Part shown: positions 1-7,047 of the stretch, in pieces | How the letters are laid out: every line of letters starts with the position of its first letter | Numbering within the stretch: position 1 is the stretch's first letter | Origin: an uncultured Clostridia bacterium | GTDB lineage: Bacteria; Bacillota; Clostridia; Oscillospirales; Ruminococcaceae | Direction: 5' to 3' | NCBI GenBank assembly: GCA_947629275.1 | Contig: CANRDG010000045.1 | Coordinates: 1-12,796, forward strand | Length of the DNA: 12,796 nucleotides | Notes under the pieces: model-generated | Databases searched by the model: none | What the model was told of the DNA's origin: nothing | Seen by the model: only the letters and a program-made list of their open reading frames with translations | Position numbers and translations under genes: made by a program

Positions 1-17
1 AGAACGGCGGTGAGCAG

Positions 18-3000
18 ATGCAGCTTATTTCTTTGGAATTGCAAGGCTTCAAATCCTTTCCCGACAAGGTAAAACTGGAGTTCGGCAAGGGCATAACGGG
101 CGTTGTAGGTCCTAACGGCAGCGGCAAGAGCAATATAGGCGATGCCATGCGCTGGGTAATGGGCGAGCAGTCTACAAAAACTTTGCGCGGCGGCAAAATG
201 GAGGACGTTATCTTCACCGGCACAGAAAAGCGCAAGGCGGTGGGTTTTGCAGCCGCAACGCTGAATATTGACAATACCGACCGCAGTTTAGGCGTTGAAA
301 ATGACGTTGTTTCTGTAACGAGAAAGCTGTATCGCAGCGGCGAGAGCGAGTATATAATAAACGGCGAACAGGTAAGGCTCAAAGATATAGTCGAGCTGTT
401 TATGGATACGGGTCTTGGCAGGGACGGCTATTCAATAATAGGTCAGGGCAGAATTGCAGAGATAGTCTCGGGCAGACCCAACGAGCGACGTGAGATATTC
501 GAGGAAGCGGCAGGCGTTTCAAAGTTTCGATATAAAAAGACTCAGGCAGAAAAAAGGCTTGTTGCAGCCGAGGACAACATTTTAAGACTTACCGATATTA
601 TAGGCGAGCTTGAAAGCAGGATAGAGCCTTTGAAAGCGCAGTCTGAAAAGGCAAAGGCTTTCAAGGTCCTTGACGACGAAAAACAGCAGCTTGAAATATC
701 CGTATGGGTACACCGCCTTAACGAGATGAACGCTTCTGTAAATTCGCTGTCGCAGCGCCTTGCAGATGTTGATTCTCAGTATGCAGACAGCTGCAAGGAA
801 GCCGAGGAGCTTGAAAACAGCATCGAGGACAACCTTATGAAAGCCGCTCAGTGTACGAGCGATATTGAAGATCTCAGAGAAAAAATACATAACATAGAGC
901 TTGAAAGCTCTCAAGCAATGTCGCAGACGGCTGTTTTGGAAAACGATATTTCACATATAAGTGAGAGCATTGAGGACATAAGACAGCGTATCGAGCAGTC
1001 GTACCTTTCGGCTGATAAACTTGCCGTACAGCATGATGAAAAACTCAAAGAAGCGGCGAATGCTCAAAATGATATAGATGCCCTTGACGGCGATATTGCC
1101 GGCTGCGAGAAAGAATTTGACGAGATACTTCGGCGCGACAGCAACGCACGCAAGGAAGAAACAGAGCAGACGGCGCAGATAAACGCTTTGTATATGCGCT
1201 CATCGGAGCTTTCTTTCATTATAGAAAACTGCAAAAATACCGCTGCCGATATCGCAGAGCAGAGCGACAGCCTTCTGGAAGAAAAAAAGCGCGCGGAGGA
1301 AGAATACACCCTGCGCACCGAGGAGAAAAAGGTTCTTGACAAGACGCTTTTTGATAGCAAAAATCAGCTTGACGAGGCCAAAAATATGCTTGAGGGCTAT
1401 ACCATGCTCCTAAGCAGCAAAAAAACCGAGCTTGCAAAAGTGCAGAGCGAGTATGACAAGTGTGACAGCACCGCGCGCGAAAAAGCGCAAAGGCTTAAAA
1501 TTCTCAGCGACCTTGAAAACTCTATGGAAGGTTTTTCAAGAAGCGTAAAACAGGTGATGAACGCCTCAAAGCAGGGCAGGATAAGCGGCGTTCTTGGTTC
1601 TCTGGCACAGCTTGTCACCACCGAGCAGAAGTATTCTACAGCGATAGAGACCGCCTTGGGAGCGGCAATTCAGAATATAGTCGTTGAAAATGAAGACACC
1701 GCCAAAAGGTGCATACGCTTTCTTAAAGAAGAAAAAATAGGCAGAGCTACTTTTCTGCCGATAACTTCGGTAAAGGGCAGAAAACTCAGCGGCGTTGACC
1801 CGTCCTCCTGCGAGGGCTATGTGGCAATGGGAAATCAGCTCGTTTCATACGATAAGCGGCTTGAAGAAATAGTGCTTTCGGTGCTGGGTACCACAGTCGT
1901 GGCGGAAGACCTTGATATGGCTACAATAATGGCTAAAAAGTTCGGCTACCGTTTCAGAATTGTAACGCTTGACGGTCAGGTGATAAACGCAGGCGGCTCG
2001 TTCACGGGCGGAAGCGCGGCAAGTTCTTCGGGCATACTTACAAGAAGAAGCGAGATAGAAAAACTTAGCACGCAGATTGAAGAACTAGGCTCCAAAAAGA
2101 AAGAATTTGAAAACACCCTGCGCAGGCTGAAACAGGAACATGACAAACTTGTTGCCGACAGCGAGGCGCAAAGTGAGATAATAACTCAGCGCAATACGGA
2201 CATCATAAAGACCGAGGGAGAACTGAAACTCATAACGGAAATGAGAGATCAGCTCGATGCGCGTATTGAAGACCTTGACAGGCAGGCCGCAAAGCTTGCC
2301 GAGAGGCTTAAAACAAACGAGAGCGACAGTAAAAATGCCGCGGACGAACTTGCAAAAGTAAATCAGCAGGCGGCTGAAAAAGAGAGGCAGCTTGCGTTGT
2401 CTCAGCAAAGCCGTACCGACAGCCGCGCCGAGCGTGAAGCGCTTGCAGAAAAACTCTCGCAAATGAGGCTGCAAAGAGTCGCGCTTGAAAAAGATATGCA
2501 GATGCATTTTGATATGGCAAAGCAGCTTGAAGAAAGCATCAGCGACCTTGACAAGGACAGAGATTCTCTTGCAGAGCAGATAAAAACGCAGCTTGCTTTG
2601 ATAGAAGACAAAAAGCGCGAGATAGAGAGCATTAAAAATTCAATGTCCGACAAGGACGGCAGAATTGAAAAAATTAACGGCGATATTGCAGTAAAACAGG
2701 CGGAGCATAAACGCCTCGATGAGCTTGCCGCACAGCAAAGAGCGCTTCTGAAAGTCAAGAATGACACGCGCGAGAAGCTCTCGCAGGATATAGCGAGAAC
2801 TTCGGAAAAGCAGGCAACAGTTCAGGAGGAATACGATAAAATAATATCCTCGCTGTGGGAACAGTATTCGCTCACCAAAAGCGAGGCTGATGAAAAAAGT
2901 CAGCCGCTTGAAGATATTTCGGCTGCTAACAAGCGCCTTACCGAGCTTCGTGGCAAAATAAAACGCCTTGGCAACGTAAACCTCGGCGCAATAGAAGAAT

Positions 3001-3590
3001 ACCGCGAAGTTTCTGAAAGATACGAGTTTTTGTCTGGTCAGCTGAAAGACGTTACGGGCTCAAAGCGCGACCTTGAAAAACTTATCGCCGAACTTACCGA
3101 GAACATGAAGAATATGTTCACCGAAAGTTTTGAAAAGATAAACTTAAATTTCAAGAGGATATTTTCGGAGCTTTTCGGCGGCGGCAAGGCAGAGCTTTTG
3201 CTTGAAGCCCCCGACGATATTCTTGAAAGCGGCATAGAGATACGCGTTGCACCGCCCGGCAAGGTGATAAAAAACCTTTCGCTGCTTTCGGGCGGCGAGC
3301 AGGCGTTTGTGGCAATTGCCATATACTTTGCGATACTTACGGTAAAGCCGTCGCCGTTTTGCCTGCTTGATGAGATAGAGGCGGCGCTCGACGATGTGAA
3401 CGTTGCAAAATATGCGCAGTATCTGCGGCGGTTTACGGATAAAACGCAGTTCATAGCCATAACCCACAGGCGCGGTACTATGGAAGAAGCCGACGTGCTT
3501 TACGGCGTTACCATGCAGGAAAAAGGCGTATCACGTCTGCTGAAAATGACCGTCGATCAGGCGCAGAGCGCGGACGGCGGCGAAAGCTGA
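18..3590 (+). CDS. smc: Chromosome segregation ATPase SMC
   Basis: This gene encodes the SMC subunit of the bacterial condensin complex, which with ScpA and ScpB compacts and separates newly replicated chromosomes near the origin. The 1190-residue length is typical. The N-terminal ATPase half has Walker A (GPNGSGKSN, residues 31-39) and a conserved Q-loop region (GYSIIGQGR, near 140). Two long charged coiled coils, about 170-510 and 670-1000, flank a hinge at about 520-660 that contains Gly-rich stretches such as GGSFTGGS. The C-terminal half carries the ABC signature LSGGEQ (1090-1095) and Walker B ending in LLDE (D1118, E1119). The ATG is preceded by GGTGAG four or five bases upstream. ftsY follows after 19 bases, the usual smc-ftsY order in Firmicutes, where rnc often lies just upstream. 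The identification is very secure. Confidence 0.98.
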   Translation: MQLISLELQGFKSFPDKVKLEFGKGITGVVGPNGSGKSNIGDAMRWVMGEQSTKTLRGGKMEDVIFTGTEKRKAVGFAAATLNIDNTDRSLGVENDVVSVTRKLYRSGESEYIINGEQVRLKDIVELFMDTGLGRDGYSIIGQGRIAEIVSGRPNERREIFEEAAGVSKFRYKKTQAEKRLVAAEDNILRLTDIIGELESRIEPLKAQSEKAKAFKVLDDEKQQLEISVWVHRLNEMNASVNSLSQRLADVDSQYADSCKEAEELENSIEDNLMKAAQCTSDIEDLREKIHNIELESSQAMSQTAVLENDISHISESIEDIRQRIEQSYLSADKLAVQHDEKLKEAANAQNDIDALDGDIAGCEKEFDEILRRDSNARKEETEQTAQINALYMRSSELSFIIENCKNTAADIAEQSDSLLEEKKRAEEEYTLRTEEKKVLDKTLFDSKNQLDEAKNMLEGYTMLLSSKKTELAKVQSEYDKCDSTAREKAQRLKILSDLENSMEGFSRSVKQVMNASKQGRISGVLGSLAQLVTTEQKYSTAIETALGAAIQNIVVENEDTAKRCIRFLKEEKIGRATFLPITSVKGRKLSGVDPSSCEGYVAMGNQLVSYDKRLEEIVLSVLGTTVVAEDLDMATIMAKKFGYRFRIVTLDGQVINAGGSFTGGSAASSSGILTRRSEIEKLSTQIEELGSKKKEFENTLRRLKQEHDKLVADSEAQSEIITQRNTDIIKTEGELKLITEMRDQLDARIEDLDRQAAKLAERLKTNESDSKNAADELAKVNQQAAEKERQLALSQQSRTDSRAEREALAEKLSQMRLQRVALEKDMQMHFDMAKQLEESISDLDKDRDSLAEQIKTQLALIEDKKREIESIKNSMSDKDGRIEKINGDIAVKQAEHKRLDELAAQQRALLKVKNDTREKLSQDIARTSEKQATVQEEYDKIISSLWEQYSLTKSEADEKSQPLEDISAANKRLTELRGKIKRLGNVNLGAIEEYREVSERYEFLSGQLKDVTGSKRDLEKLIAELTENMKNMFTESFEKINLNFKRIFSELFGGGKAELLLEAPDDILESGIEIRVAPPGKVIKNLSLLSGGEQAFVAIAIYFAILTVKPSPFCLLDEIEAALDDVNVAKYAQYLRRFTDKTQFIAITHRRGTMEEADVLYGVTMQEKGVSRLLKMTVDQAQSADGGES

Positions 3591-3595
3591 TATTT

Positions 3596-3603
3596 AAGAG
3601 GTG
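3596..3603 (+). promoter_or_regulatory. Ribosome binding site that fixes the ftsY start
   Basis: The sequence AAGAGGTG at these positions is a good Shine-Dalgarno match and ends six bases before the GTG at 3610. It overlaps an earlier in-frame GTG at 3601, which therefore has no usable ribosome binding site. This argues for starting FtsY at 3610, giving the family-typical N-terminus MGLFEKLRNGL. Confidence 0.8.
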
Positions 3604-3609
3604 ATCAAA

Positions 3610-4515
3610 GTGGGATTGTTTGAAAAACTGAGAAACGGTCTTTCAAAAACGAAAAATTCGCTGATAGGCGGTATATCAAAGCTGCTCAACAAGTTTACAA
3701 AAATAGACGAAGAGCTTTTTGAAGAGCTTGAAGAAACGCTGATAATGTGCGATATAGGCGCTGAAACTTCCGTGAAGATATGTGAAATGCTCAGGCAGAG
3801 AGTAAAAGAAAACGGCGTTAAAGAGCCCGAGAAGATAATGGATATGCTCAAAGAGATAATCGAGGAGCTTCTCGGTGAGCCGCAGCCGCTTGACATGGAA
3901 ACAGTGCCGTCTGTGATACTCGTTATCGGCGTGAACGGCGTGGGCAAGACCACCGCCATAGGCAAGCTGGCATACCAGCTTAAAAACGAGGGCAAAAAGG
4001 TAATAGTCGCGGCGGCAGATACTTTCAGAGCGGCGGCGATAGACCAGCTCGAGGTGTGGACACAGCGCGCAGGCGTTGATATAATAAAGCACAATGAGGG
4101 CGGCGACCCTGCCGCAGTGGTGTTCGATGCCCTTACAGCCGCAAAGGCAAGAAAAGCAGATGTTGTTATATGCGATACCGCAGGCAGACTGCATAACAAG
4201 AAAAACCTTATGGACGAGCTGAAAAAAATATCGCGCATTGTGCATAAGCAGGCTGAGGACTGCTCTCTTGAAGTGCTGCTCGCACTGGACGCAAACACAG
4301 GTCAGAACGCCGTAAATCAGGCACGGCAGTTCAACGAGGCAGCCGACATCACCGGTATAATCTTAACAAAGCTTGACGGCACGGCAAAGGGCGGCATAAT
4401 CATCTCCATAACCGATGAGCTTAAAGTGCCCGTAAAGCTTGTCACCGTCGGCGAAAAGATAGAAGATATACAGCCGTTTGATACGCATGATTTTGTAGAA
4501 GCTCTGTTTGATTGA
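3610..4515 (+). CDS. ftsY: Signal recognition particle receptor FtsY
   Basis: FtsY is the membrane-associated GTPase that docks SRP-ribosome-nascent chain complexes at the SecYEG translocon. Starting at GTG 3610 it has 301 residues. The N-terminus (MGLFEKLRNGLSKT) looks like the amphipathic lipid-binding helix and is followed by a four-helix N domain. The GTPase domain shows the P-loop GVNGVGKT (107-114), the insertion-box stretch AADTFRAAAIDQL (about 135-147), DTAGR (189-193), TKLDG (253-257) and the closing GEKIEDIQPFD. The long acidic A domain of the E. coli protein (497 residues) is absent, as is usual in Firmicutes. An upstream in-frame GTG at 3601 would add three residues but lies inside the ribosome binding site. 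It follows smc by 19 bases and its stop is 9 bases from rdgB, so it is probably cotranscribed. Confidence 0.97.
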   Translation: MGLFEKLRNGLSKTKNSLIGGISKLLNKFTKIDEELFEELEETLIMCDIGAETSVKICEMLRQRVKENGVKEPEKIMDMLKEIIEELLGEPQPLDMETVPSVILVIGVNGVGKTTAIGKLAYQLKNEGKKVIVAAADTFRAAAIDQLEVWTQRAGVDIIKHNEGGDPAAVVFDALTAAKARKADVVICDTAGRLHNKKNLMDELKKISRIVHKQAEDCSLEVLLALDANTGQNAVNQARQFNEAADITGIILTKLDGTAKGGIIISITDELKVPVKLVTVGEKIEDIQPFDTHDFVEALFD

Positions 4516-4524
4516 GGGGTATTT

Positions 4525-5112
4525 ATGAAACTTGTCATAGCAAGCAACAATAAAGGCAAAATTGCCGAGTATAAACAAATGCTCTCTCCGCTCGGGTATG
4601 AGGTAATGTCGCAGAGCGAGGCAGGGATAATTCTCGAAGCCGAGGAAACAGGCAGTACCTTTGAAGAAAACGCGGCTATAAAAGCAAGAGCGCTGTTTGA
4701 AGCGGCGCATTGTAACGTTCTGGCAGACGACAGCGGACTTGTTATAGACGCTCTCGGCGGCGAACCGGGCGTGTATTCGGCAAGGTACGGCGGCGTGCCT
4801 GACAGCGAAGGGCGCAATGCTCTCGTGCTTGAAAAAATGAAAGATGTTCCCGAAAGCGAGCGCACAGCAAGGTTTGTGGCAGTTATACATTTTATTTTTG
4901 AAGACGGCAGGGAAGTATTGGTTCGCGGCGAATGTGAGGGAAGTATCGGCTATGCACCGCAGGGGGACAACGGCTTCGGCTATGACCCGATATTTATGTA
5001 TGACGGAAAAAGTTTCGCGCAGCATACACAGCAGTTCAAAAATTCTGTCAGCCACAGGGGTAAAGCTCTTGAAAAGCTTATCGCCGCCATAACAAAAGAA
5101 AACGAGGAATAA
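4525..5112 (+). CDS. rdgB: XTP/dITP pyrophosphatase (RdgB/HAM1 family)
   Basis: This 195-residue enzyme hydrolyses non-canonical purine nucleoside triphosphates (dITP, XTP, ITP) to monophosphates and pyrophosphate, keeping deaminated bases out of DNA and RNA. The family motifs appear in order: SNNKGK (7-12), TFEENAAIKA (45-54), DDSGL (68-72), PGVYSARY (81-88), GFGYDPIF (151-158) and SHRGKA (176-181). The stretch that usually reads like AEL before the conserved Lys is AQH here (165-167), while Lys172 and the SHRG motif are kept, so activity is expected. GAGGGG at 4514-4519 overlaps the ftsY stop codon and serves as ribosome binding site. The stop is only 2 bases from the next ATG. Confidence 0.96.
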   Translation: MKLVIASNNKGKIAEYKQMLSPLGYEVMSQSEAGIILEAEETGSTFEENAAIKARALFEAAHCNVLADDSGLVIDALGGEPGVYSARYGGVPDSEGRNALVLEKMKDVPESERTARFVAVIHFIFEDGREVLVRGECEGSIGYAPQGDNGFGYDPIFMYDGKSFAQHTQQFKNSVSHRGKALEKLIAAITKENEE

Positions 5113-5114
5113 TA

Positions 5115-5426
5115 ATGGAATTTACAACTAAGCAAAGAGCGTATCTCAAAAGCATAGCGCAAAAGCTGGAGCCTGTTTTTCAGGTGGGCAAAGGCGGCAT
5201 CAGCGATACGCAGATAAAAGCGATAGACGACTACCTGAAAGCGCATGAGATAGTAAAAATAGCGGTGCTGGGCAATTCTTTGTACAGCGCGAATGAGGCA
5301 GCCGCAGAGATAGCAGGCGCAATAAATGCAGACGTGGTGCAGGTGATAGGCTCAAAGGCGGTGCTTTTTAAAAGAAACGCGCAGAAGCCTGTTATAGAGC
5401 TTCCCAAAAAATCTAAAAAACAATGA
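5115..5426 (+). CDS. yhbY: YhbY-family (CRM domain) RNA-binding protein
   Basis: This is a stand-alone CRM-domain protein of 103 residues, about the normal length. Members associate with pre-50S ribosomal particles and probably help large-subunit assembly. The hallmark GKGG loop is at residues 25-28 (VFQVGKGGISD). The conserved end of the fold is seen in VVQVIGSKAVLFKRN (about 77-91). The C-terminal tail is lysine-rich (PKKSKKQ), fitting RNA contact. The ribosome binding site GAGGAA (5104-5109) lies inside the last codons of rdgB, so translation of the two genes is likely coupled. The stop codon overlaps the nadD start. The placement just before nadD is common in Firmicutes (B. subtilis YqeI). 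The family call is secure; the exact cellular role is known only from relatives. Confidence 0.92.
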   Translation: MEFTTKQRAYLKSIAQKLEPVFQVGKGGISDTQIKAIDDYLKAHEIVKIAVLGNSLYSANEAAAEIAGAINADVVQVIGSKAVLFKRNAQKPVIELPKKSKKQ

Positions 5427-6028
5427 TGAATATCGGTATTTTCGGCGGTACGTTCGACCCCGTGCATAACGGGCATATATACCTTGCCAAAACGGCGGTA
5501 GGTGCAGTAAAGCTTGATAAACTTATCGTTATGCCCGACAGACTTCCGCCGCATAAGCAGGCAAGCGGCATGGTAAGCGATAAAGATAGATTTGAAATGT
5601 GCAAAATAGCTTTTGAAGGTATGCCGTGCGCCACTGTTTCAGACTGGGAAATGCGCCAAAGAGGCAAAAGCTATTCGGTCTATACCGTGCGGCATTTCAA
5701 AGAGCTGTACCCAAAGGACAAGCTGTGGCTCGTTATCGGCAGCGATATGCTTCTGTGCTTTGATAAATGGTACAGATATGAAGAGATACTTAGCATGGCG
5801 TCGCTTGTGTGCATTTCGCGGAAAAACGACGATACAACGCAGAAACTTCGCGACTTTGCAAAATATCTTACCGATAAATGCGGCGGCAAGATAGTGGTAA
5901 TTGACGCGCTGCCTTGCGAGGTATCTTCGACAGAAATACGCGAGAGCATTAAAAAAATGCGTGATACCTCTTGCTATTTTCCGAAAAAAATAGTACAATA
6001 CATTTATGAACATAAGCTATATAAGTAG
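5423..6028 (+). CDS. nadD: Nicotinate-nucleotide adenylyltransferase NadD
   Basis: NadD adenylates nicotinate mononucleotide with ATP to form deamido-NAD, the step before NAD synthetase. The protein has 201 residues, normal for the family. It opens with the nucleotidyltransferase signature GGTFDPVHNGH (8-18), which supplies the HxGH-type active site, and ends with the second conserved motif SSTEIR (168-173). IGSDML in the middle is also typical. The start lies in an ATGATG doublet: ATG 5423 overlaps the yhbY stop by four bases (ATGA), and ATG 5426 would give the slightly shorter MNIGIFGG. There is no obvious ribosome binding site, so translation probably depends on coupling to yhbY. The gene is followed closely by yqeK, the standard Bacillus/Clostridium order. 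Confidence 0.96.
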   Translation: MMNIGIFGGTFDPVHNGHIYLAKTAVGAVKLDKLIVMPDRLPPHKQASGMVSDKDRFEMCKIAFEGMPCATVSDWEMRQRGKSYSVYTVRHFKELYPKDKLWLVIGSDMLLCFDKWYRYEEILSMASLVCISRKNDDTTQKLRDFAKYLTDKCGGKIVVIDALPCEVSSTEIRESIKKMRDTSCYFPKKIVQYIYEHKLYK

Positions 6029-6037
6029 GGTGATAAT

Positions 6038-6643
6038 TTGTTATCCGAGCGACAGATAAAACATCTCAGTGCATTTTTAAAGCCGCGCATGAGCAAAAAA
6101 AGATATATACATTCCGTTAATGTTGCGTATGAGGCGATAAAGCTTGCGCGCAGATACGGCGTTGACGAGGACAGAGCGTTCGTTGCAGGCTATTTGCACG
6201 ACTGCGCAAAAGAACTTGATATCGACGAGCAAAGAGAGCTTGCGCAGCAGTGCGATCTTGACGTTGAAAAAGAGGAGCTTGAAACTCCGCCGCTGCTGCA
6301 CGCAATAGCAGGCGCAGTTACGGTAAAAACGCAGCTGAGTATTGAAGATGAGGGCGTGTTGCAGGCTATAAGATACCATACCACGGCAGCGCCGAATTTG
6401 CCGCCCCTTGCGCAGGTGATATACCTTGCAGACCTTATCTCTGCCGACAGGGATTACAAGGACGTAAAGAAAATGCGAAAAGTGGCATATGACAGTCTTG
6501 AAGAAGCAATGCTCGAAGCTTTGAGCTACGCTATCAGTGACGACGTTAAAAAAGGCAGCTACATCACAAAGTCAACGTGGGGCGCGTATAACGAATTTAT
6601 AGGCAAAATGAAAAGTAATAAAAAGAAGAAAGAAAGCGAGTGA
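6038..6643 (+). CDS. yqeK: YqeK-type HD-domain phosphohydrolase (probable symmetrical Ap4A hydrolase)
   Basis: This is a 201-residue HD-superfamily metal-dependent phosphohydrolase. Bacillus YqeK is reported to split diadenosine tetraphosphate symmetrically into two ADP, and the same job is inferred here. Visible likely metal ligands are His25 (RYIHSVNVA), the HD pair His54-Asp55 (YLHDCAKEL), His88 (LLHAIAG), His114 (IRYHTTA) and Asp132 (YLADLISADRDY). The C-terminus is a lysine-rich tail (KSNKKKKESE). Translation starts at a TTG (6038), an uncommon start, supported by AGGGTGA at 6027-6033 that overlaps the nadD stop region. The gene ends five bases before the ATG of rsfS, so coupling is likely. 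Family membership is secure; the substrate rests on homologues. Confidence 0.93.
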   Translation: MLSERQIKHLSAFLKPRMSKKRYIHSVNVAYEAIKLARRYGVDEDRAFVAGYLHDCAKELDIDEQRELAQQCDLDVEKEELETPPLLHAIAGAVTVKTQLSIEDEGVLQAIRYHTTAAPNLPPLAQVIYLADLISADRDYKDVKKMRKVAYDSLEEAMLEALSYAISDDVKKGSYITKSTWGAYNEFIGKMKSNKKKKESE

Positions 6644-6648
6644 TATAT

Positions 6649-7017
6649 ATGGCAGAACCGACATCACAGCAAATGGTTGAAATTTCGGTAAAGGCTCTTG
6701 ATTCAAAAAGGGCGGAAGATATAAAGGTAATAGGCATACGCGACCTTACCGTGATAGCCGATTACTTTGTTATAGCAAACGGTACTTCCACCACGCAGAC
6801 AAAGGCTCTTGCGGACGAAGTGGAGTATAAGCTCAAAGAGAACGGTCTTATGCCGCTGCGTATCGAGGGCTACCAGAGCGCAAACTGGATAGTGCTTGAT
6901 TACGGCAGTGTTGTAGTGCACGTTTTTTATAAGGAAACAAGGCAGTTTTATAATCTTGAAAGACTGTGGAGCGACGGCGAGCAGATAGACATATCTCACC
7001 TGCTCAAAAAAGACTGA
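6649..7017 (+). CDS. rsfS: Ribosomal silencing factor RsfS
   Basis: RsfS binds ribosomal protein L14 on the large subunit and blocks subunit joining, lowering translation in slow growth. The protein has 122 residues from ATG 6649. Conserved motifs are ADYFVIANGTS (37-47), EGYQSANWIVLDYG (73-86), the VHVF strand (90-93) and YNLERLWSD (101-109). An in-frame GTG at 6640, inside the end of yqeK, would add three residues, but MAEPTSQQ fits the family better. The sequence ahead of the start (a purine-rich run, then TGATATAT) is only a moderate ribosome binding site, so coupling with yqeK is likely. leuS follows after 30 bases. Confidence 0.95.
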   Translation: MAEPTSQQMVEISVKALDSKRAEDIKVIGIRDLTVIADYFVIANGTSTTQTKALADEVEYKLKENGLMPLRIEGYQSANWIVLDYGSVVVHVFYKETRQFYNLERLWSDGEQIDISHLLKKD

Positions 7018-7047
7018 CAGCAATTTATTGTAAAAGGACTGATATAT

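Noticed and set aside
1..13. Possible end of an upstream gene (last codons then TGA at 11-13 in one frame)
   Set aside because: Only three codons are visible, so neither the frame nor the identity can be supported, although rnc often precedes smc in Firmicutes.
582..914. Antisense open frame inside smc, one of many on the - strand across the window
   Set aside because: These frames mirror the codon pattern of the real + strand genes, lack ribosome binding sites and show no recognisable protein motif.
4844..5092. 82-codon open frame on the + strand within rdgB
   Set aside because: It lies in another frame of a gene with complete family motifs and has no matching family signature of its own.
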